A stretch of 51,704 bases of DNA from JADLGH01 sp964586675 (GCA_964586675.1 CAZPHQ010000023.1:1-51704), one strand, 5' to 3'; counted from the stretch's first letter, positions 6,838 to 16,108 are shown. Notes: generated from the sequence alone by a model not told the origin. Made by a program: numbers and translations.

Positions 6838-9255
6838 TCAGCGGTCCGCAGGGGGGCCGAGTATTTTGCGAAGGGTTCGCAGAAGGGTTTCCGCCGTGTA
6901 GGGCTTGGGTACGAAATGATGCACGCCGGCGCCGACGGCCTTCGCGACGCCGCCGTTCGCGGCCTGCCCGCTCGATCCGATTATGAGGACGTCGGGGTTC
7001 ATGGCCTTGAGCGCTATTATAGTCGCGGGGCCGTCCATGACGGGCATTGCCATGTCGAGCAGCACCGCCGCGACTTCGCTGCCGTTGCTGGCGTAGAGGG
7101 CGACGGCCTGGGCGCCGTTCTCCGCGACGAGGACTTTGTATCCGAAACGCTCGAGGGTCTTCTGCGTTACGATTCGGATGCTTTCTTCGTCGTCGGCGAC
7201 GAGTATCAGTTCGCCGTTGCCACTTGGAAGCTGAGTCTGTTCGAGGGCGACCTTTTCGGCCGACTCGGGCGTGGCGCTGGCGGGCAGGTATACCTTGAAC
7301 CGGGAACCCTTGCCGACCTCGCTGTAGACGTTGATGAACCCGCCGTGGGCCTTCACGATGAGAAGCCCCGTCGCGAGACCGAGTCCCGTTCCCTTGCCTA
7401 CTTCCTTCGTCGTAAAGAAGGGGTCGAATATCCGCTCGCGAAGCTCGCGCGGTATGCCCGTGCCTGTGTCCTCGACGCGGAAGACGACGTAGGGGCCGGG
7501 TTTGGAATCGGGATTCATGCCGGAGTAGACCTCGTCGAGCACGGTGTTCTCCAGCGTCAGCCTGAGCGTGCCGCCGCCTTCCATCGCGTCCCTCGCGTTG
7601 ACACAGAGGTTCATGAGCACCTGCTGGAGCTGTGTCGGGTCGGCGTGGACCGTCCAGAGATCGTTCGGGGAAGAGACCGAGAATTCGATGTTCTTGGGGA
7701 ACGTGTCGTTGATAATCCTCTGTATGTCCCAGACGACGTACATGGGGTTTATGGAGACGCGGTGCCCTTCGACGCCGCGCGCGAAGGACAGCACCTGGTT
7801 TACCATGTCGGCCCCGCGCTGCGCGCTGGATTCGATGCTGAAAAGGAGACGGAGCCGTTTTTCGTCCGTCTCGTTAAGCTTGAGGAGGCCTATGGACATC
7901 ATTATCGGGGCGAGGACGTTGTTGAGATCGTGCGCGATGCCGCCCGCGAGTGTGCCGATGCTTTCGAGGCGCTGGGCGCGGAGGAACTGCTGCTCGAGCT
8001 TCTTCCGCCCAGTGATGTCGGTGTTGATCGTCAAGACCGAATCGGGCTCGCCCTTGTCGTTACGGACGAGGGTCCACCTGCTTTCGACTACGAGCTCCCT
8101 GCCGTCTCTCGTTCTGTGGTCCATCTCGCCCATCCATTCACCCCGGGCGAGAGTGATCTCCATCGCGGTGTGGTAATCGTTCATGCTCTTGTGGAGGATG
8201 TCTTTCTCGGATTTCCCGGCGGCATCCCTGCTCGTCCATCCGTAGAGCCTTTCGGCGCTTCTGTTCCAGTAGAGTATCCTGTGGCCGAGGTCGCGCACTA
8301 TTATCGCGTCCTGCGCTTTGTCGAGGAGGGCGGCCTGCTCGCGGAGCTTGTTCTCGGTGCTCTTCCGCTCCGACTGGTCTGTCATGCCGCCTATCATTCG
8401 GACGGGGCGGCCTTCGTCGTCGTGGATGATGTAGCCGCGGTCGAGGACGTAGGCGTGGGAGCTGTCCTTCCTCAAAAATCGATATTCGTCACACCACTCG
8501 ATTTCGCCGGCGTCGATGGCTTTGTGAATGCCGGTTGTGACGCGGTCCCTGTCTTCTGGGTGAATCCTGTTGTACCAGGATTCGATGCCCGGCTCTATCT
8601 CGGATGCGTCGAATCCGAAGAGACTTCCGAGGCCGTCGCTCCACCAGAGGGAGTTCGACTTGAGGTCCCAGTCCCAGATGGCGTCGGTCGTCGCCCTGGC
8701 GAGGAAGCGGAAACGCTCCTCGCTTTCCCTGAGGGCCTCGCGGTGCCTGTGCTTTTCGGTGGCGTCGCGGGTGTAGATAGTGAGCCCTTCCGCCGACGGA
8801 TAAATTTTGACTTCGAGAAGGAGCCCGAGGGCCGGATAGTATTCTTCGAAAGAGGACGTTCTGTTTAGCTCGGCCGCGAGGCGGCATTCCTTTTCGAGCT
8901 GGGTGCCGACGGCTAGAGGGAACTCGTCCCATATGGAGCTGCCGACCAGCCTCTCGCGCTTCCGGCCGAATATACGCTCGGCCTCGCCGTTAAGATAGGT
9001 GAAGCGCCAGTCTCTATCCAGCGTGAAGAATCCGTCCGTTATGCTTTCGATCGTGCCGAGGAGCCTTTGCGCAAGGTCGTTTACTTCTTTTTTCGCGATC
9101 TTTTTGTCGGTGACGTCTAGGTCGTCTCCGTATGCTGTAGTGGTTGGAGCCGTTTCGGATTTGAGATTGCCGCGTCCGGCACGGTGAGTTTTTTTCCCCC
9201 GGCTGCCTTTCCCGGCCGGTGCGGGCTTTTTGGAAGCGCCAGAGGAATCGTTCAT
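6838..9255 (-). CDS. Soluble hybrid histidine kinase: PAS-PAS-PAS-HisKA-HATPase-receiver
   Basis: 805 residues with no membrane segment, so a cytoplasmic sensor. A basic, Gly/Lys-rich 45-residue tail leads to three PAS domains (about 62-170, 180-298, 305-418), then HisKA with phospho-acceptor His442 in GGIAHDLNNVLAP. The ATPase domain has its N-box around Asn553, DTGTG near 596 and GKGTGLGLA near 621. The C-terminal receiver has acidic residues ADDE near 687, Asp734 in LLDMAMPVMDG, and the conserved KP in VPKPYT. The HDLNN type of H-box and C-terminal receiver are typical of kinases that pass phosphate on through an Hpt or directly. No response regulator with a DNA-binding domain is adjacent. 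It is followed by a 720-base repeat-rich gap. Confidence 0.92.
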   Translation of the reverse strand: MNDSSGASKKPAPAGKGSRGKKTHRAGRGNLKSETAPTTTAYGDDLDVTDKKIAKKEVNDLAQRLLGTIESITDGFFTLDRDWRFTYLNGEAERIFGRKRERLVGSSIWDEFPLAVGTQLEKECRLAAELNRTSSFEEYYPALGLLLEVKIYPSAEGLTIYTRDATEKHRHREALRESEERFRFLARATTDAIWDWDLKSNSLWWSDGLGSLFGFDASEIEPGIESWYNRIHPEDRDRVTTGIHKAIDAGEIEWCDEYRFLRKDSSHAYVLDRGYIIHDDEGRPVRMIGGMTDQSERKSTENKLREQAALLDKAQDAIIVRDLGHRILYWNRSAERLYGWTSRDAAGKSEKDILHKSMNDYHTAMEITLARGEWMGEMDHRTRDGRELVVESRWTLVRNDKGEPDSVLTINTDITGRKKLEQQFLRAQRLESIGTLAGGIAHDLNNVLAPIMMSIGLLKLNETDEKRLRLLFSIESSAQRGADMVNQVLSFARGVEGHRVSINPMYVVWDIQRIINDTFPKNIEFSVSSPNDLWTVHADPTQLQQVLMNLCVNARDAMEGGGTLRLTLENTVLDEVYSGMNPDSKPGPYVVFRVEDTGTGIPRELRERIFDPFFTTKEVGKGTGLGLATGLLIVKAHGGFINVYSEVGKGSRFKVYLPASATPESAEKVALEQTQLPSGNGELILVADDEESIRIVTQKTLERFGYKVLVAENGAQAVALYASNGSEVAAVLLDMAMPVMDGPATIIALKAMNPDVLIIGSSGQAANGGVAKAVGAGVHHFVPKPYTAETLLRTLRKILGPPADR

Positions 9256-9978
9256 TTTATCGCCTGCTCCGCGGGCCGGACCCGGGCTCGTGATTGACGG
9301 AAGCTTCCGGTCTGAATATGTTTTTCGACAAATGCGGCCTCAGCGACACTTTTAAATTTATTAACCCCGCCGGCTTCACCCGACTGTACTTTTGCCGCGG
9401 AAACTCTTTACTCCCGGGACAAAAGCAAGTAGACTCTACATTTCTAACCATAATTTAAAAATAGTTAAGAGTCAATGATATTTATGGAGAGAGAGGAAGC
9501 ACGAAAAAAACTTTCACGTGCGCTGGAAATGATGAGAGCCGCCATGCCAGATGTCGGTGGACGGTGGTGCTCTAAATCCCCCTGTTTATGTTTTTTTAAT
9601 TAATCGCAGTACTGGATGAGCCCCGAAGATTTAAGCGAGGGCGTCCGGTTCTTGCGCTCGCTCTGAACCGTTCCCTCCGGCTTCGACACAGCCTATCAGG
9701 CTTCGCAGCGCTACGCCCCGACAAGCGCCGCGACAGGCCTTTTCCTGAGGGGGGATGAAAAAATCAAAGACGAGGAAAAGACGAGATCCTGAAACAATCC
9801 CGGATCAAGTCCGGGACAGGACCCAGGATGACGGATTATCAAAGACTGGATTCCCGATAAAGACATTCGGGAATGACAGAAACATAGTGATGCCTCGCTT
9901 GGAATCGTAGTTCAGGATGACGGATTAAAAAGAGATTTCTCACATTCGTTCGAAATAACGCGCGCGGATTTGAGGCGG
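9256..9978. other. Intergenic repeat cluster, 720 bp
   Basis: No supported gene; a 64-codon minus-strand open frame (9257-9451) has no ribosome-binding site. From about 9565 it is packed with dispersed repeats: a TAAATCCCCC start, an AGTACTGGATGAGC unit also found near 51613, a hairpin with CCCGGATCAAGTCCGGG near 9800, an ATTCCC...GGGAAT unit at 9847-9880, and GATTTCTCACATTCGTTC at about 9932-9950. Confidence 0.65.
9847..9880. repeat. dRS3-like palindromic repeat, copy 2
   Basis: ATTCCCGA - nine bases - TCGGGAAT followed by GACAG; an eight-base perfect inverted repeat matching the units at 78-109 and 31505-31536. Confidence 0.6.
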
Positions 9979-11214
9979 CTATGTCCCGCGGCGGCGTTCG
10001 ATCAGGAAGAGGTAGGATTCGATGTGCGCGTCGGGGTTCCATTTGCGGAGATACGCTTCATGGCCGAGCGCGCCGAGCCTTTCCCTCAGCGCGGGATCGT
10101 CGAGCATGGCGTCCATAGCGCGGCGAAGCTCTTCGGGCGTCCGATATATAAATCCGCCGCCGCTTTCCTCGACGAGCTCCGGGAGGCCGCCGATGTCGTT
10201 CACTATCACGGGGGTTTTTTCTCTCAGCGCCTCGAAGACGACGAGGGTCGAAATCTCGTACGCGATCGACGGCACGATGAGCGCGGCAGCTTTTTCATAG
10301 AGCCCGCGCAGGCGGTTGTGATGGATGTGGCCGAGAATGTGTATGTTGTCCATTCCCGTGGCGAGCTTTCGGAGGTAGGCCTCGTCGTCGCCCTTGCCGA
10401 CTATGACGAGGTCGGCGCGGGGGTAATTTTTGAATACAGGGATGAGCGTGTGCACACCCTTCAGCCTTTCGACGCGTCCTACATAAAGGAAGTAGGGCCG
10501 TCCCGTCGCGGGGAGATTTGCGGGGGCGCCGTTCTCGTACTGTGGACCGTCGTACGGGACGGCGAAGTGAGGTATGTGGACGATAGGGATTTTGACGCCC
10601 ATTTCTTCGTGGATCTTTTTCGTGAACCTGCTCGGGCTTATTATCGCGTCGAGGTTACGGAGCGAGCTTTCGAGGAGGCCCGTGTATCGCCAGAGCTGGG
10701 GCGGGCGGGCGTGAGCGAGCTGGCACGCGACGCATAACGGCTTCGTGCACGGGGCCTTGCCGAAGCGCATGAGGACGTGCGTCGGGCAGACGAGCCAGTA
10801 TTCGTGTATGGAATAAAGCTTGACGCCGCTTCCGTAGGAGAGGACGGCAGGGCCGCCGATGAGTGAGACGTTGTGAAAGTGCGTGACGTCGAAGCCGGAC
10901 CGGAGTATCTCCTTTATCTTCCCCGATTTGAAAAAGGGGCGCCCGGTCTGCTGGGTCGCGAACGGGGAAAGGATGCCTGCTCCGCTCTTTAGCCCGTGCA
11001 CCTCGACGTTGGGGTGATTATCGTACCGGGCTAGCGGGCTGCCGTCTGAAAGGGCGGCGTAGGAATCGAGGCAGTGGATCACCGTTACGGAGTGTCCGCG
11101 CCGCGCGAGCTCGTTCGAAAGGAGCCAGACGTAGACGCCGTCGCCGCCGAAATTGTAGGGCGGGTAGAACGTCGTTATCATGCAGAACCTGAGTTTCTTT
11201 TCTCCGGCGCTCAT
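9979..11214 (-). CDS. Glycosyltransferase, GT4 family (GT-B fold)
   Basis: 411 residues. The N-terminal acceptor half carries the Gly-rich start F-Y-P-P-Y-N-F-G-G-D-G with the nucleotide-sugar half starting near YFLYVGRVERLKGVHTL. The C-terminal signature VVFEALREKTPVIVNDIGG has the EALREKTPVI form of the E-x7-E donor-binding motif. These are hallmarks of GT4 retaining transferases that use UDP- or GDP-sugars at the cytoplasmic face. Several Cys-rich residues (CPTH, CVAC) occur around position 143-165, unusual for the family. Its ATG overlaps the stop of the deacetylase gene by four bases, so they are translationally coupled. It is the last gene of the six-gene operon beginning at 15880; the acceptor is unknown. 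Confidence 0.88.
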   Translation of the reverse strand: MSAGEKKLRFCMITTFYPPYNFGGDGVYVWLLSNELARRGHSVTVIHCLDSYAALSDGSPLARYDNHPNVEVHGLKSGAGILSPFATQQTGRPFFKSGKIKEILRSGFDVTHFHNVSLIGGPAVLSYGSGVKLYSIHEYWLVCPTHVLMRFGKAPCTKPLCVACQLAHARPPQLWRYTGLLESSLRNLDAIISPSRFTKKIHEEMGVKIPIVHIPHFAVPYDGPQYENGAPANLPATGRPYFLYVGRVERLKGVHTLIPVFKNYPRADLVIVGKGDDEAYLRKLATGMDNIHILGHIHHNRLRGLYEKAAALIVPSIAYEISTLVVFEALREKTPVIVNDIGGLPELVEESGGGFIYRTPEELRRAMDAMLDDPALRERLGALGHEAYLRKWNPDAHIESYLFLIERRRGT

Positions 11215-11966
11215 GTTCCCGCGAGCCTCCGCCTGAGCGTGCGCGGGACGTTACGGAGGAGGAGGTAGAGCGGGAGCCGCGGGCTGCGGACGAGGCCGAA
11301 GAGCCTTTCGCTCCGGAGGTAAAAAGCGTCGACGCGCGGTATAGCGTAGAGATTGCTCGACCCAGTGAAAAGGCCGAGCTCGTCGGAGCAGGAGCAGGCG
11401 AATTCCTTCGCCGCTATTTCGGCGCTCGCTTCGTCGTATCTGCCAAATGGGTAGGCGAACGACGTCACGGGCGCGCCGAGGGCGTTCCCGATTAAGTCGC
11501 GCGAGGCCGTCATTTCGCGAGCTGCGTCATCGGGGGAGAGGCGGGTGAGGTCGGGGTGCGTCAGCGTGTGAGCGCCGAAGTCGAAGCCCGCGTCTTTCAT
11601 GATTCTTATCTCGCCCCAGCTCAGCATCTCGCCTCCGAAGAGGGGCGGGAGGCGGTCGGCGTCATCCGTCCTTCCGCCAGTCCCGGGCGTGAGGAATACC
11701 GTCGCCGTGAAGGAGTGTCGCGAGAGCACGGGGAATGCACAGTCGAATACGTTCCTGTACCCGTCGTCGAACGTTATCACGAACGACCTTTCGGGGAAGG
11801 GGCGTTTAGCCGCGGCGAGAGAGGCGGCTTCGGCGAGGGTGAGCGTCCGGTATCCGCTCCGGGCGAGCGTCTCGATTCCTCGTGCGAAGAGCGCCGGGCC
11901 GAACGAAGTCGGCGCGCGCTCGTCGTCCAGGCTGTGAAATGTGAGCACAGGTATGAAGCCGGTCAT
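11211..11966 (-). CDS. Polysaccharide deacetylase (NodB / carbohydrate esterase 4)
   Basis: 251 residues. The NodB signature is clear: FVITFDDGYRN (metal-binding and base Asp pair), GAHTLTHPDL (the metal-binding H-x3-H) and FAYPFGRYDE. CE4 enzymes remove N- or O-acetyl groups from sugar polymers or lipid-linked saccharides. The start is ATG 11966, five bases after GAGGGG; the longer frame to 12101 would run into the ligase gene and has a low-complexity Arg/Ser start. No signal peptide is seen, so it probably acts in the cytoplasm on a small or lipid-linked substrate, consistent with coupling to the GT4 gene whose start overlaps its stop. Confidence 0.88.
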   Translation of the reverse strand: MTGFIPVLTFHSLDDERAPTSFGPALFARGIETLARSGYRTLTLAEAASLAAAKRPFPERSFVITFDDGYRNVFDCAFPVLSRHSFTATVFLTPGTGGRTDDADRLPPLFGGEMLSWGEIRIMKDAGFDFGAHTLTHPDLTRLSPDDAAREMTASRDLIGNALGAPVTSFAYPFGRYDEASAEIAAKEFACSCSDELGLFTGSSNLYAIPRVDAFYLRSERLFGLVRSPRLPLYLLLRNVPRTLRRRLAGT

Positions 11967-12027
11967 GAATCCCCTCGTTTTAGTATCAGGCAGACGCGGG
12001 GGAATTGCAAACGCGCTCTGGGGAGGG

Positions 12028-13605
12028 TCAGCCGCTCTTCTGGATGTGGAGCGGGAGGATTTTCGCCGAGGCTGTCGTGTAGGGCTCGCGTCTCGCGACA
12101 CGTAAAGTCCTGCCCTGGACCCACTGGTCTGACATTATATCGCCGCCGGGGAAGCTTGCGAGAAACTCGATCGTCTTTTTTACGACCGCTACTTCGTCGA
12201 CGGGGCCGACGCGCGGGCTTATGAGTATGCTTACTTTCGTGAGGCCGCCTTCTTCCTCTTCGGATAGCTGATAATCCGTCGGGCGTCCGCCGAAAGCCCC
12301 GGGGAGGACTTCTTCGATGAGGCGCAGGAGCTCGGTGCCGAGGAACGTGACGCCGCCGCTAGTGAGCTTCTCGTAGCTCCTTATGCTCGTCAGATGAGTC
12401 CTGAAGCCGAGCGCGTCGAAGGGGCAGCCGCAGCTTCTTTCCTCCATATCGGCGTAGTCGTCGCTCTCGACGTTGAGCATTATTTTCGGGCAGTGGGGGA
12501 GTATGGTGGTGTAGACGAAGCCGTTCACCGACAGCTCGCCCGCGCCGAGCTTTTTCTCGCGCTGAATAACGGCGACCTTGTCTGTCATGAGGTGTATGTC
12601 GTCGAACGACGACGGGTCGGCGCAGGGAAAGCCGAGGTTCCCGAGCTCGGCCATGGAGTATCTCGGCGCCCCGCTCGCGCCGGAGGAGCGTATGACTTCC
12701 GCCTTGGCCTTCGTGTAGGGCTCGCCGCCCATGATGAACGTCGTCCCGGAAATGTCGAGCCCGTTTTCGATTGCCGCGGCGCAGGTCCTCACAGAGGTGC
12801 TGACCTGGGTGTCGAGAAAGGCCGGCGTGCCCGCCGCGCATTTACCGGCGAGCCATTTCGCGACTGTTGCCGCGTCCTCCAGCGGAACGTGCTCGGGGAA
12901 GGGGAGGGGCATCCCGAGCAGTTTGCCGGCGAGGACGGTGTAATACGTGAAGACGGCGAACTGGAGCGACTTCGGGGCCGTGCTCAGCCGGCTCGAAGAG
13001 AACCACTTCTCGGCCCTCTTGCCGAGCTTCGCGTAGCGGAGGAGGACGTTGACGCCCGTCGTTACTGGCGGCACCTCGCGCCATAATGCGGCGTGCCTAT
13101 CCATGAGGCCGAACCCTTCGAACATGAAATAGTTGCAGGCGGCGTCATGGTGGAGGAGGTCGAGGTCCATTATGACGCGAGTTCCCGCGCCGCGTGAGCC
13201 GCTGGTGCGCGACTGGTAGTGTTCGCTCAGGAAGGGGTTATCGAAGTCGTGCGGGCCGGTTTCGATTTCGAGGCCGGCTCTCCTTATGGGAACGCGGCGC
13301 TTGAACTCGTCGAGCGTTATATAAACCCCGGATTCGTAAAGCCGGTCGAGAGCGCCTTCGAGGCCCTTCTCCGAAACGAGGTGCGAGAGGTCGCCGTACT
13401 CAATACCCGCGAGACGAAGGAGCGGAAGGTAGGGGCTCTTCGGGTTTTCGTAAACGGCCTTCCGCATGATGGCGAGGAAGTTTTCGCCCCGCGCGGCGAG
13501 CTGCGTTTCGAGAAGGCTCCGGCACTCGGACGGGCTCATCTGGTGCGTGAGGAATGAATTCAGCCCCGAGGCGTATCTTGCGAACATTTTGAGTCCGTCG
13601 AGCAT
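12028..13605 (-). CDS. Adenylate-forming enzyme, PaaK/CapK-like (ANL superfamily)
   Basis: 525 residues. The P-loop-like RTSGSRGAGTRV (near residue 133) is the phosphate-binding loop of AMP-forming ligases; it is followed by an A5-like YSMAELG, ESDDYADMEERSCGC and a C-terminal Lys in ASAKILPL. The arrangement is closest to phenylacetate-CoA ligase/CapK-type proteins, which activate a carboxylate as its acyl-adenylate. The N terminus (about 130 residues) is not typical of characterised PaaK enzymes. No carrier-protein gene is nearby, so the acceptor could be CoA, an amine or a sugar. It is 41 bases from the PhyH gene and 61 from the deacetylase, on one transcript. The substrate is unknown. Confidence 0.75.
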   Translation of the reverse strand: MLDGLKMFARYASGLNSFLTHQMSPSECRSLLETQLAARGENFLAIMRKAVYENPKSPYLPLLRLAGIEYGDLSHLVSEKGLEGALDRLYESGVYITLDEFKRRVPIRRAGLEIETGPHDFDNPFLSEHYQSRTSGSRGAGTRVIMDLDLLHHDAACNYFMFEGFGLMDRHAALWREVPPVTTGVNVLLRYAKLGKRAEKWFSSSRLSTAPKSLQFAVFTYYTVLAGKLLGMPLPFPEHVPLEDAATVAKWLAGKCAAGTPAFLDTQVSTSVRTCAAAIENGLDISGTTFIMGGEPYTKAKAEVIRSSGASGAPRYSMAELGNLGFPCADPSSFDDIHLMTDKVAVIQREKKLGAGELSVNGFVYTTILPHCPKIMLNVESDDYADMEERSCGCPFDALGFRTHLTSIRSYEKLTSGGVTFLGTELLRLIEEVLPGAFGGRPTDYQLSEEEEGGLTKVSILISPRVGPVDEVAVVKKTIEFLASFPGGDIMSDQWVQGRTLRVARREPYTTASAKILPLHIQKSG

Positions 13606-13646
13606 GAATACTCCTTTGCGAATGGTGCGGAATGCTGAGCGACCGT

Positions 13647-14639
13647 CTATCCCATATATTCTTTTCTGAGCACCATTTTCCTGAGACGGGAATCGCCGTC
13701 GTCAACCGGATACAGTTTTCTATCGAGGAGGACTTCGGCGAAGTCCGTCCGGCACGGAGACACGAAAGCGTACATCAGGGCGTAGCGGGGATTCACAGCA
13801 TTCCTGCTGCCGAAGTGAAAGCACTTGCTCGGGTCGAGGAAGAGAACCGTGCCGGCGGGGTAACACATCCGCAGCAGCTCGCTTTGGGGGACGGCCGAGT
13901 ATACCTCTTCGTCCGGGAGGCGGTGGGGTTTTCCCCTCGTCCTGTAATTGACCGCCCCGGCCACTTTTTGCGAAGCTGAATCCGGCAGGAAGCAGAACGG
14001 GCCGTTGTCCATCGTTATATCGTTCAGGAGTACGATCACGTAGGCCATGGGGCTGTCGTGGTAGTCGATGTGAAAGAGCTGGCTTCCCCTGAAGAAGTTC
14101 GGCGGGGCGTCGTCGTGCTTAGCCCAGGATTCGTTGAACCTGATCCCGTGCGGCACGGCGGCCGAGAGGACGGGCACGAAGCCGAGGTGCCTCGAGACTG
14201 TCGAAAGGACTTCGGATGAAGTTGGGAAATCGAGTAGGGAAGGGTGTCCGGCGATGAGATTGTCGACAGGGATTTCCTGAAACCACGGCCTGCCGTAGTC
14301 AGTACGCTTTATCCCACCGTGCTCCTTTATGATCTCTCCGGCATCGAGGAGGAGCCGTTCCAGGTGCGGGAGCGTGCCGGACGTATCGAGCGCCCAGCCG
14401 TCCCTGATTTCATTGGCCGCCGAAGCGGTGCCTCCGTTCTCGCGGATAAGCTCATCGAAATTATTCAGATACCGGTTCTTTCTGTGCTCGTGATATTTTC
14501 CGTATACCAGGCTGTTGTACGCCCGCGCTATTTTCATCGTGTTGTTAGTGCCGAGCGGCTTCATCGGCTTCTCGACGTAATCGTATTGCAGCACCCTCGC
14601 TATGGGCGATATCGCAATGTCGATATATCTCTCTATCAT
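13647..14639 (-). CDS. Phytanoyl-CoA dioxygenase (PhyH) family Fe(II)/2-oxoglutarate oxygenase
   Basis: 330 residues. The 2-His-1-carboxylate iron site is visible as His190 and Asp192 in LFHIDYHD and His275 in SKCFHFGS; Arg285, ten residues on, is placed to bind 2-oxoglutarate. The text around it (VIVLLNDITMDNGPFCFLPDS) is characteristic of PhyH proteins. Such enzymes hydroxylate lipids, amino acids or natural-product intermediates. An N-terminal 120-residue extension is helical and not typical of short PhyH enzymes. It is 43 bases from the cupin gene. Within this operon it probably hydroxylates the molecule that the ligase activates or the transferase decorates; this is inference. Confidence 0.82.
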   Translation of the reverse strand: MIERYIDIAISPIARVLQYDYVEKPMKPLGTNNTMKIARAYNSLVYGKYHEHRKNRYLNNFDELIRENGGTASAANEIRDGWALDTSGTLPHLERLLLDAGEIIKEHGGIKRTDYGRPWFQEIPVDNLIAGHPSLLDFPTSSEVLSTVSRHLGFVPVLSAAVPHGIRFNESWAKHDDAPPNFFRGSQLFHIDYHDSPMAYVIVLLNDITMDNGPFCFLPDSASQKVAGAVNYRTRGKPHRLPDEEVYSAVPQSELLRMCYPAGTVLFLDPSKCFHFGSRNAVNPRYALMYAFVSPCRTDFAEVLLDRKLYPVDDGDSRLRKMVLRKEYMG

Positions 14640-14682
14640 TCGATTCTCCCCCTCGGATTCAGAAATCCGTCCCCGGCGTACG

Positions 14683-15015
14683 TCAGCCGAGCGGAATTAC
14701 AGCCACGAGAAGGGGCTCGTCGCCGACGACGCGGGTCGTGTGCCCGCGGCCGTCGGTGTCCACCAGCACGCGCACGTCGCCCGGGCCGAAGGCGTGCCTG
14801 CTGCCGTCTTCGAAGCCGTGCTCCAATATCCCCGAGATTATTATGACGACCTGCTTTCGCGGCGCGGGGTGCCAGTCCATAAAAGTCCCGACGGGGAATT
14901 CCTTCAGGAACATCGTCGAACCCGTTTTCACCTCGGCCCAGAAGGGCGAATCCTGCGGGAGCGGCTCGATGCGGGAGGAGTCGTCGTCCCCTTTATATAT
15001 CCTGTATATACCCAT
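14683..15015 (-). CDS. Small single-domain cupin protein
   Basis: 110 residues. The double-stranded beta-helix pattern is seen: MDWHPAPRKQVVIIISGILEH (first cupin motif with a His), GPGDVRVL and the second motif around DGRGHTTRV. The first motif lacks the full H-x-H-x3-E set, so metal binding is uncertain. Single cupins of this size are enzymes (isomerases, oxygenases) or small-molecule binders. It lies 10 bases after the MqnD-like gene and 43 before PhyH, so it belongs to the same operon. Confidence 0.78.
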   Translation of the reverse strand: MGIYRIYKGDDDSSRIEPLPQDSPFWAEVKTGSTMFLKEFPVGTFMDWHPAPRKQVVIIISGILEHGFEDGSRHAFGPGDVRVLVDTDGRGHTTRVVGDEPLLVAVIPLG

Positions 15016-15025
15016 TAGATCCGTT

Positions 15026-15880
15026 TCAGGCTACGCGGAGGCGCTCCGGCGCGAGCCTTCCCTCTACTATCTCGAACGATTCGACTTTCGGCCCGAGGCC
15101 CATGGCGGCGACGCGGTCGAACATTATGCGCATCGCTTTTCGGACGTCGTCCGGGAGGTGGAGAAAGTCTTCCATCCTGAACATCTCGACGTGGTCCCTC
15201 GCGCGGCCCCTGCCGAACGCGCTCGCGTAGGCGTAGACTTCTTCCTCATGGGCGACGCCCCAGAGGAGCGAATCCTGGCAGGCGGTGGCGACGTCGCGAG
15301 CCGTTTCCATGCCGAGGCCCTTGCTGACGATGTTAAGCCCGACTGGGAGCGGGAGACCGGTATCTTCGTTCCACGCGACGCCGAGGTCGAGCACGAGATT
15401 AAGCCCTTTCTCCTCATAATATAAAAGCTCTTCGTGGATCATTACGCCGGCGTCTATTTCGTCGTTCAGTATCGCGTCGACTATCGCGTCGAACGGGAAC
15501 TCGACGAGCTCAATGCCCGGGCAGAACATGAGCGCGAGGCCGCTGCCTGTTGTCGGGTGGCCGCCGACGGCGACGCGTTTTCCGGCGAGCTCCGCCGGGG
15601 TCTTGTATTTCTTCGAAACGACAGCCGGGCCGAAATCCCTCCCGACGCTGTTCCCGACGCAGAGCACCCAGTATTTATCCGCAACGAGCGGGTAGAAAAC
15701 GGAGGAGACCGCGACGACGTCGAAGCGCCCTTCGAGCGCGTCGCGGTTGAGGTCTATGATGTGATTTTTGTGAAACGCAGGCTCGTAGCCCGCCGGGCCG
15801 GATATCCGGCCTTTCTCCCAGGCGTAGTAATTGAACACGTCGTCACTGTCCGGCGTGTATGCAATCGACAGCTTTTTCAT
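15026..15880 (-). CDS. MqnD-family enzyme (1,4-dihydroxy-6-naphthoate synthase-like)
   Basis: 284 residues with the periplasmic-binding-protein fold of MqnD, the futalosine-pathway enzyme that turns cyclic dehypoxanthine futalosine into 1,4-dihydroxy-6-naphthoate for menaquinone. Matching features are the start LSIAYTPDSDDVFNYYA, LNRDALEGRFDV, the catalytic His in VMIHEE (His149) and TGLPLPVG (residues 174-181). No signal peptide, as expected for a cytoplasmic enzyme. The loop after the His reads EELLYYEEKG where classical MqnD has ESRFTY, so substrate may differ. No other mqn gene is in the window. It leads a six-gene operon with cupin, PhyH and ligase genes, which is not a usual mqnD setting; it is either the true MqnD or a recruited paralogue. 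Confidence 0.8.
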   Translation of the reverse strand: MKKLSIAYTPDSDDVFNYYAWEKGRISGPAGYEPAFHKNHIIDLNRDALEGRFDVVAVSSVFYPLVADKYWVLCVGNSVGRDFGPAVVSKKYKTPAELAGKRVAVGGHPTTGSGLALMFCPGIELVEFPFDAIVDAILNDEIDAGVMIHEELLYYEEKGLNLVLDLGVAWNEDTGLPLPVGLNIVSKGLGMETARDVATACQDSLLWGVAHEEEVYAYASAFGRGRARDHVEMFRMEDFLHLPDDVRKAMRIMFDRVAAMGLGPKVESFEIVEGRLAPERLRVA

Positions 15881-15909
15881 CCAAATCCCCTTTCCCGGCT
15901 TTTCCAGAA

Positions 15910-15938
15910 ATTATAATTAATTAAGAAAAACGAATCAA
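15910..15938 (-). promoter_or_regulatory. Promoter of the six-gene MqnD-like operon
   Basis: Minus-strand TTGATT (15938-15933), a 17-base spacer and a perfect TATAAT (15915-15910), about 30 bases before the start codon of the MqnD-like gene. It would drive 15880 down to 9979. Confidence 0.6.
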
Positions 15939-16108
15939 TTACCGGCGGAGCGAATTTTGGTTGCATATGCACATTTACTCTTGACCTCGGCGGGACCGAA
16001 GCTCGACCTCGACCCGTCTAAGGAGCAGATCGGTCTCGTCGGGGATGGTGTCGGTCGGATGCGGTCTCAGGCTGTTGAGTTAGTAGCGTAGCCGCGGTAG
16101 AAAGTGGG

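Noticed and set aside
6835..8868. 677-codon open frame opposite the soluble hybrid kinase
   Set aside because: Antisense shadow caused by GC-rich third positions; the kinase on the other strand is unmistakable.
9257..9451. 64-codon minus-strand frame
   Set aside because: No ribosome-binding site or domain, in the kinase upstream region.
15930..16091. Plus-strand start-less frame ending near 16091 (reads LDLDPSKEQIGLVGDG ...)
   Set aside because: Protein-like for about 40 residues but no start, no family and no neighbour continuing it; could be chance.
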